NCBI GenBank assembly: GCA_039621445.1 | Contig: CP154955.1 | Location: forward strand, 35,036,640-35,100,639 | Length of the DNA stretch: 64,000 nt | DNA from: Euglena gracilis | Taxonomy: Eukaryota > Euglenida > Euglenophyceae > Euglenales | Direction: 5' to 3' | Shown: in pieces, positions 57,590-64,000 of the stretch | Layout of the letters: each line of letters starts with the position of its first letter | How positions within the stretch are numbered: the first letter of the stretch is position 1 | Position numbers and translations under genes: made by a program | Notes under the pieces: generated by a model | Databases searched by the model: none | What the model was told of the DNA's origin: nothing | Seen by the model: only the letters and a program-made list of their open reading frames with translations

Positions 57590-59533
57590 AACCGGCGCCT
57601 TGGTTGCAGAAAGGTGATGACCCACTGCAGAACACACCGCTTCATGGTGTGTTCCCTGCAGTCCAGCCTCTGCCCCATCGGCACGGTGCCTTGTTGCTCG
57701 GCTAGCACGTGCTGCACCACACGGAGCTTCGACTGACTGCGTAGCCAGCTGCGCAAGTTGAGGTTCAGGCTCTGGTCTCCTGGAATCTGACGATGTGATC
57801 GTTGGGGCAGCGTGAACCAATGTACATACCAGCTGCAGGGCTCAATGACCGGCCACAGCCGTCATCCACAGTCAAAATGGAAAAAGTCTGCAAAAGAAAG
57901 TGCCAGGAAATCCAGTGAATCCTGGTCGGGGAACCGAGGAAGCATTCTCAATTCCTTCGCCACGACCTCGCCATGTGGCTGTGCGAGGAGACGTTGTCGA
58001 GCACCAGAACTGCCGGTTCAGCAGCATCCAAAGCCAGTTCGGTGCGGAGGGCGCTGAGGCGCTTGTGGAGGAAGCCCAGCAACGTGAGGAAGGTGTCCCG
58101 TGTCGAACCCATGCAATTGCCAACGCATCCAAACTCCGGAAGGGGGGGGGACTGGTGAACATGGGCACAGCACAGAAAGAAAACCGAGCGGTGTACTTGG
58201 ACCCAAAGCACCTCCCCCCCCTCAAAAGCAACTGGATGGTCTAGAATTTTTTCTGGGCATTCTCCATCAGGATGGCGTCGGGCACACCCTCAACGCCATT
58301 AGGTTGGCACTTCGTGGTTGCCTGCAGGGGGTGCTGCACCATAAACTCCAGAAAACAGCAGCCAGTAAAAACACCCTCTGTTCTTCCCACGCCATATCAA
58401 CTGGAGGGCCAGCATGCATCCACTGGTGAGAAACACGGGGTCGCTGTAATCTGCCGACGATCTGACGACCGCGTCATGGGTACTCGTTTGTCATGGCCAT
58501 CTGTGAAAGTCGCTCGCAGGCGGGGGAAGTAGGGTAGGAGACGGAGAATTGCTTCTGTTCTGCCAACAGATCGCCAAACAGCACTGGAACAAATGGGAAC
58601 TCCGTCCATTCTCCCTAGGTGCTGCAAAAACCGAAAAAAGTGGCTGGTCTTTTTTCCATTGATAACATTTCTGAAAAGTTCTCTCGTGCTGGCTGAGCGT
58701 GTTGCAAGCAATTGTACGTGCAGGGTGTCTCGTCGATGGCCACCTGCAGTTCCGCGCGTATCCCATTGCTAGGTACACCGTACCGCCGGGGATGGCGGAC
58801 AAAATCGTTGTATTTTGTCCGCCAGATTCTGGGTCAGGCTTTTTTCCGGTTTTTACAGTTTTGCAGTGTAGGTGATCTTGGAAAATTTGGAAAAAGAAGC
58901 CTGGTCTCCAGGTCTGCTGGTGTGTCCACCCGGTCGCTGCTACCCGCACGTAACTTTGTGAGTCCAACCCACGCATTTGCTGTTTTCCGGGGGGGGGGGG
59001 TTGGGGATGTGAAAAATTTTGGGAATGATTGTGTGGGCGTGAGAATGGAGTACAGCACAGGCATGGCTCATTTCGCTTCTGGAAGGATTTCACCCAGTCT
59101 GCTGTCAGTTTGGGGGGGTCACCACTGCCCCCCCGCTGCATCACCGCCTGGGCCATCAAGGTCAAGGTCTCCCGGTCCACCACGGCTCCCTTGCTGCAAG
59201 CCCTGCTGACCAGCTGCATCACCTGCATCTCCTGCTGGTTCGTGAGATGCTTTGGCCGGCCCATTGGGTTGAGGCCACGTTCACAGGCCACTGCCTGCGC
59301 CCACCCGCGCAGCGTACTGAGGGGGGGGCCGCTGCCCCCATTTGTAATTTCAGGGCCCGGTGGGACCGTCCGAGGGCGTTGTACAGGTCGAGGATGTGCT
59401 CCTTCTTCTTCTGCTCCCACTGCTGCCAGCGACGACGGGTTGGCTTCTGCCCGACCCGTAGGCGGTCCCTTTGGGCCGATATGGCGGCCAGCTCCACGGC
59501 GTCTTGTTTGTTGCGGACGATGAACTGGTCCAT
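57590..59533 (-). pseudogene. Pogo/CENP-B-type transposase, frames interrupted
   Basis: From an ATG at 59,533 the minus strand encodes a helix-turn-helix of the Psq type, then after a frame change at a C tract (about 59,322) the CENP-B-type DNA-binding domain (MGRPKHLTNQQEMQVMQLV to LTADWVKSFQKR). Further on come the first catalytic Asp in VAIDETPCTY (about 58,737-58,723), SADYSDPVFLTSGCMLALQL, and the second Asp in VLVLDNVSSH (about 58,000). A conserved-looking C-terminal segment (LRSWLRSQSKLRVVQHVLAE) follows at about 57,740. These elements cut and paste at TA. Frame changes may be introns, decay or homopolymer miscounts. No inverted ends were found. Confidence 0.8.
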
Positions 59534-60607
59534 GTTGTAGGGCCTGAAAGAGAAGGAGGAGAGAGAGATGTAGACAGAGAAAGAATATCAATATTTTTTT
59601 ATATCAATACATCATGGAAGAACATCAATACATCATGGCCGACTGACATTCTGTGAAAAAACGCGAATATTTGGGCGAACATTTGGTGAGTCCTAAAGCC
59701 GTGAGGGTTAAATGTTGAGTGCGGCCAAAAGACGTCAGGGTTAATCACGGAATCAGGCTGTGTTCGCCAGGACTTAACACGCCAAAAATTCAGTGCGGAT
59801 TAAAAGGATTCTGACATTAGGCCCCGCGGAATATGGCCCCCCGGTAGGGTAACCCGTGACTGTTGAATGGTTTTAAAAGGCTTGAAACTTCAGAAACACG
59901 CAAATTTCACAGTTTTGGTCAAGGTTGACGGCTTGTTTTTTTTGAAACAAAAAAAACATGTTTTTTTAAAAAAAATGTTGTTTTTTTTTAAAAAAAAACA
60001 AAAAAACGTCATGGAGGGTGTGGGGGGAAAAATTTTTTGCAACATTTTTTTTAGAAAAAAGTTTGGGGGAAAATTTTTGAAATGTTTTTTTTAGAAAAAA
60101 ATTCACCTTTTTCTCAGCAGCTTCTTTGTTTGCCATGCCTGGAAGGAACGAAGACATTGTTTGGAGCATACTTGGCATTTTTTTTAAAAAAAAACAAAAC
60201 GTGTTTTTTTAAAAAAAACGCCAAAAAATAAAAAAATAAAAGGAAATTTTCATTGAAACAACTCGTTATGAAACACCCAAACCATACTTCGAATCCTACT
60301 AAGTTCAAAAATTGCCAAAAAAAATGGTCAAAAACATTCAAAAAATGCAAAAAAAATGCAACTTTAGGACTTTTTTCATTTTTTGCTTAAGGAAATTTTT
60401 GGCAGAAATGCCCCAAATGCCCAAAACTTGCCAAAAATGATTGAAAATATGCATTCAAAAAATTTTCCGAGCAAAACCTGTTGGCGTTTTTTTTGTTTTT
60501 TTAAAAAAAAATTGTTAGAATGAAAAAAAAACAAAAAAAACAAAGTCCAAAAAAACCAACAGGTTGCCAACTATGGTTTGGAGGGTGTTCAACCAGCGCT
60601 GGATATA

Positions 60608-61245
60608 CAGTGTGGCTAAAAACTACGGAAGAGAAAAATTACGGCAAAAAAAAAAATACGAGAAAAAAATTTTTGGCAAAATTTTTATTTTGGAAAAATA
60701 AATTTTGGCAAAATCTGGTCCCCATGAAGGATTGACCTCCGGCACGCGTGAGCGACATTTTTCTCCTGGTTGCGTGTTCAACGTATTTTTCTGTCCCCCA
60801 GTGGCTGCAATCGCTGGAGGTGTTGTCGCACGTACCCGCCCGGCAACGCTTGCCAAAAAAAATGGGGGAACGTTCAAGGTTGGTCAGGCATGGGCAAAAC
60901 ATTCGCTGGCGAAAGCAGAATGGAGGCCGTTCGCTGCAAATTCTGATAGAATTGTGCCCATTGATCAGGTGTCAGTGATTTCTAATGCAGAGCGATTTTT
61001 GCTGTGATTTTCCCCTGGTGCTTGATGCCGGTCGCCCGTTTTTCAAGGAGCTGGCTGAGCATATACCATTGAAGAAACTGACATTCAATTGGGATGAGCA
61101 TTGTGTTCTTTGGGGCACAAACCGGAAGTGGACTGGAAGAGGGCATCGGAAACCGACGGAGTGAGAAAATTACGAGAAAAAAAATTATGGCAAAATTTGG
61201 GTATTTTGCCAAAATTTCTGTCTTCCGTAATTTTTAGCCGCACTG
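60608..61245 (+). mobile_element. 638-bp element with mariner/pogo-like ends and transposase remnant
   Basis: TA|CAGTGTGGCTAAAAACTACG at the left and its inverse with CGTAATTTTTAGCCGCACTG|TA at the right share about 27 bases with few mismatches. Between them the plus strand reads FKVGQAWAKHSLAKAEWRPF and, about 61,020-61,162, LTFNWDEHCVLWGTNRKWTG. The latter fits an N-W-D-x-x catalytic-Asp block of DDE transposases and the former the WA-x-x-L helix region before it. The rest of the enzyme is missing, so the copy is not autonomous. Confidence 0.75.
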
Positions 61246-62728
61246 TAGGGATGTAGGGACATAGGAAGATATGATGATACCGTTGTTTGAACGAGTCTGA
61301 TTTGCGATGAGCTGTCGGATGAGGACTAAAGTCCGTGAAGGGTTCTAGCTTCACATGTGCGACGCCTTGCCAATCATCATTTTCGGATGAAGGGTCTAGA
61401 AAAACGAAAATACACCACTTTTTGATGACCAAAAAAATCGCTTTAGAACTTTTTCCTCAAAAAAATGGCCATTTCGCATGGAAAAAGGTCAATTTTTGCT
61501 TTTTCTAAAAGAAAAAGTGGGGTCCGATCACGATTCCCGGTGGAGAAACGGGGGGCGCCGTAGGCTCCCCCAGTGTGGAGTTAAGTGTCTTTTACTAGGA
61601 AAAAGACAAAAAGACCATTTCGACAAGGAATAAAACGTCAAAAATGTCGGAATGCTGGAAAACTGTCGAAAACCCAAAGTAGGATCTGCCTGCTCTCGCG
61701 GTCAACATTTTGTTCTCCTTTTGTGCCTTTTAGTGTGTTTTCTTTTGGCACAATGCACAAGTGAAGGCCCCTGGTGAGGTTTCAAGCTCAGGCTCAAGTT
61801 TACAAGTTTACAAGCTTCAAGTACAAGTCTGAAGTGCAATTCAAGTTCAAGAACAAGCAAATTCAAGCAAGCAAGCAAGTACAAGGAACGAGAACAAGTT
61901 CGGTCAAGTTTTACAAGTTTACAAGTACAAGTTGGCTTCTCAGCCCTTTGGAGCTGCTGAGAGACTTCAACATGCTGTGGACAGCCCTGGGCCTGAAAAG
62001 GCCCCCCCAAACTATGGGGGAGACGGACGCATCCGCTGGTGTCTTGGATTGTTGGATGGTTGAGAGATCCAGGTGTGTTCCCTGTCGCTCCAAGCCTCCG
62101 CCCTGGCTGTTTCATGCATGTTTTGAAATATTGAAATGTTTTCTGGGGAAATGTTTTGAAACCGAAATGGATGAATGTCTACACCACTGATGCAGCACGA
62201 CTTCTTTCTTCAACACAACACGGGGTTATGCCATGTGTACGGGAATTTTACTTCCCATTGTTTTCCGCCCCTTTTGCCGCAGGCTGGATTGCTGGGTGCA
62301 GCTGATGGGGATGCCGACCGTACGGCATCGATGGCGGGGACATCGACCTCCTGCACATGGTGGGCCTCGATGATGGGGCAGATGAGACAGGGGACGGACT
62401 GTTCAAGAAGATGATGGAGAGCAGCGCAGGGCTTCCAGTTTTTCTCATCCAGGCCCGGCTAGTTTTTTTATCGAATGACCAGCACCCCCCAGTTTTTTTA
62501 AAAAAACCCTCCACCCCACTGTAAAAGAATCCAGGGCCCCCCCCGTTCAAAAAATCGGTCCCGCCCCCACTGTTAAAAACCCTGGGGGGCTTTTTTTTAA
62601 AAAAAACCACTGCCCCCCACTGTTAAAAAATCCAGAGGGGGCTCCAGACCTGCTCTGAACGCGACAGCAGGGAGGATTCTGAGGACTCTGCCATCGACGT
62701 TGCAAAGGATGGACTGGCCTGCTATTTT
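61246..62728. other. No gene recognised
   Basis: This holds the CAAGT array and, at about 62,460-62,640, three C-tract blocks each followed by CACTGTTAAAAA-type words. Weak open frames show no family signature. Confidence 0.5.
61780..61935 (+). repeat. Degenerate (A)CAAGT array
   Basis: About twenty copies of CAAGT in the contexts TACAAGTT, TTCAAGT and AGCAAG make a low-complexity stretch. Open frames over it are repeat products. Confidence 0.85.
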
Positions 62729-62856
62729 TTGGGTGTCGGTCACAGGTGGGGTATCAACAATCCTGGGGTTCTGATTTCCTCTGTCCCTGTTTGTTTGACT
62801 GGGTGGCAGGCTTCTTTTGGCTTCAGGATTCAGGCTTCTTCTTCTGACCCCCCCCC

Positions 62857-62955
62857 CGGGGGGAGGGGGTGGGTGGGTTCGGGGCCAGACCCCCCTGGGG
62901 GGGGGTCCCCGCGCCGGAGGTATACCTTTTCGGCGCGAAGCGCGGAAAATTTTTA
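62857..62955 (-). repeat. Inverse partner of the 55.04-kb repeat
   Basis: See 55,040-55,130. Here GGTATACCTTTTCGGCGCGA, then AGCGCGGAAAATTTT follow a C/G-tract block. Confidence 0.85.
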
Positions 62956-63005
62956 AAAACGTGTTCAGCCCGCCAAATGCCTGCCCTGAAATTCGTGGTC
63001 ATGAA

Positions 63006-63160
63006 CACGTTTTCAATGAGGGCATTTGTGGCAATGACACGTTTTCAGTGAAGGCATCTGTGTTCAGGCACGTTTTCAATGAGGGCATTTGTGGCAATGC
63101 CACGTTTTCAGTGAAGGCATCTGTGTTCAGGCACGTTTTCAGTGAGGGCATCTGTGGCAA
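63006..63160 (+). repeat. 63-bp tandem repeat made of 32- and 31-bp subunits
   Basis: CACGTTTTCA recurs at 63,006, 63,038, 63,069, 63,101 and 63,132, so spacings alternate 32, 31, 32, 31. Each subunit continues with TGA-GGCAT-TGTG. The 63-bp period equals 21 codons and one frame is open through it, giving repeats of VFNEGICGN and TFSVKASVFRH. No wider protein is recognised. Confidence 0.95.
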
Positions 63161-63415
63161 CCCCCAGCAAGGAAAATCGGCGTGAAAAATCGCAATCATG
63201 AAAAATCGGCGTGCGGTTGAGAGGCCGGGTGGTCCTCAACGGGTGAGGCGGGTCGGGGGCTCTCTACAACACGACAGAAGGCTAGGTTGCCTTGGAGCAC
63301 AACGACACGGAGTGGCGGACATCACGGAACACGACACGCTTTACACAAAAAAGAGCCATACTTTGGTGGCCGCCGCAAATCTTGGCAATGAAAATGATAT
63401 GCCAAACCGCAGGCG

Positions 63416-64000
63416 TCACAGACAACTTTGTTCAGCTCCACACAATTTGGATTTTTCGGAATGGCAACACCACAGAAACCACATTTCTCCTGTTTTATAG
63501 GCAGTCGTTGAAGTGGGGGAATGGCGCTCTGAGGAAGGCAACACTACTCCCTCGGTCGTTGTTTTGCGGAATGCCCGAGCGATGGCATTCACGTATGTCT
63601 GAAAAGAGGTTGCCGAACGATTCCCTGAAACAAACAAAGTTCCCGACTGCTGCTCACGTTGAGCCACACATTGTTCGATGACGCTCGCCTCATCGAACAA
63701 CAGGCTGGGTTCCAGCTCCCATCCCGTCCAGGCAACAAAGAAAGCATCCAGCTCAGGATAAGAGGCTTGCCAATGTTGACACAATTTGGCGAACTCCAAA
63801 CAGTTGGCAACAGCAGCAAGCTCTGCACCCACGGAGCCGGACTTTTTCTTTGTGTTGCCCTGTGCCAGCAAGGTGCCATGACGGGGGTCAACCTTCGGCT
63901 TCTTGGCATCTTGCTGGTATACCGCGAGAGCAGCCAGGAACAGTTGCGTCCTAGGGGGTGGTGGCAAAAGACCATTCACAAAGTTTGCCGTGCGTTTGGC
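63416..64000 (-). CDS. Second tyrosine-recombinase-like gene, N-terminal part, cut by window edge
   Basis: The minus-strand frame runs in from beyond the right edge. Its domain aligns with the 51.3-51.9 kb copy: ASYPELDAFFVAWTGWE and SATSFQTYVNAIARAFRKTT match that copy's corresponding motifs. The layout fits the N-terminal DNA-binding domain of a tyrosine recombinase. After about 63,490 the frame passes into GEMWFLWCC, an end with a CxxC-rich tail that may be another exon or read-through. The catalytic half is not seen on this side. It may belong to a Crypton- or DIRS-like element. Confidence 0.5.
   Translation of the reverse strand, partial: AKRTANFVNGLLPPPPRTQLFLAALAVYQQDAKKPKVDPRHGTLLAQGNTKKKSGSVGAELAAVANCLEFAKLCQHWQASYPELDAFFVAWTGWELEPSLLFDEASVIEQCVAQREQQSGTLFVSGNRSATSFQTYVNAIARAFRKTTTEGVVLPSSERHSPTSTTAYKTGEMWFLWCCHSEKSKLCGAEQSCL

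Noticed and set aside
58491-59591. The 366-codon minus frame as one intact protein
   Set aside because: Only its part at about 59,320-59,050 is transposase. The first catalytic Asp lies in another frame, and the tail is antisense or intron-like.
1-64000. tRNA or rRNA genes
   Set aside because: I saw no cloverleaf with A/B boxes and no conserved rRNA words. A covariance-model search would be needed to exclude a tRNA.

Overview
This is a stretch of nuclear DNA from an intron-rich eukaryote, most likely a unicellular alga or other protist. I cannot name the lineage. The genes are chains of short exons (50-275 nt) separated by introns of 0.2-3 kb, with GT-AG borders and reading phases that match from exon to exon. 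The genes I could follow to a stop end in TGA, TAG and TAA, so the standard code is used. The rest is repeats and transposon debris, with long homopolymer G or C tracts (6-18 nt) every few hundred bases. There is no sign of bacterial, organellar or viral organisation.

Layout. 1-5 kb: repeats plus one unrecognised minus-strand exon (3.4-3.7 kb). 5.75-10.15 kb (minus): a six-exon SET-domain protein methyltransferase of the Set5/SMYD type. 11.95-23.7 kb (minus): twelve phase-consistent exons of PIGQ/GPI1, a subunit of the enzyme that starts GPI-anchor synthesis, with a possible further 5' exon at 27.6-27.8 kb. 30.9-37.3 kb (minus): a multi-exon gene with a Ser/Pro-rich middle that I do not recognise; one of its introns holds a DIRS-like reverse transcriptase. 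38.65-41.05 kb (plus): the last three exons of another unrecognised gene. Single candidate exons lie at 29.9-30.5, 43.6-44.2, 47.7 and 57.1-57.35 kb, and there is a stop-riddled pseudogene at 48.5-48.9 kb.

Mobile DNA fills the right half: a complete but dead Tc1 element with 55-bp inverted ends (41.16-42.56 kb); a second Tc1 transposase cut off and joined to a tyrosine-recombinase fragment (50.6-51.9 kb); a TA-flanked 1.24-kb element (55.4-56.65 kb); a pogo/CENP-B-type transposase (57.6-59.5 kb); a 0.64-kb element with mariner-like ends (60.6-61.25 kb); and a second tyrosine-recombinase copy running off the right edge (63.4-64.0 kb).

The most unusual feature is a set of short non-coding fold-back elements. 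Their arms are built from G/C tracts joined to recurring words (AAATATAAA, CTAATAGAAG, AATAGTGC, TTATAGGATC, CCATTGCTTA, TTAGGGTTAGGG). Many carry a small GC hairpin of the form GGCGCC-NNN-GGCGCC. Several sit inside introns of the SET and PIGQ genes. Related copies recur tens of kilobases apart and in both orientations. They look like several families of very small non-autonomous elements sharing one architecture, and are the best candidate here for something undescribed.
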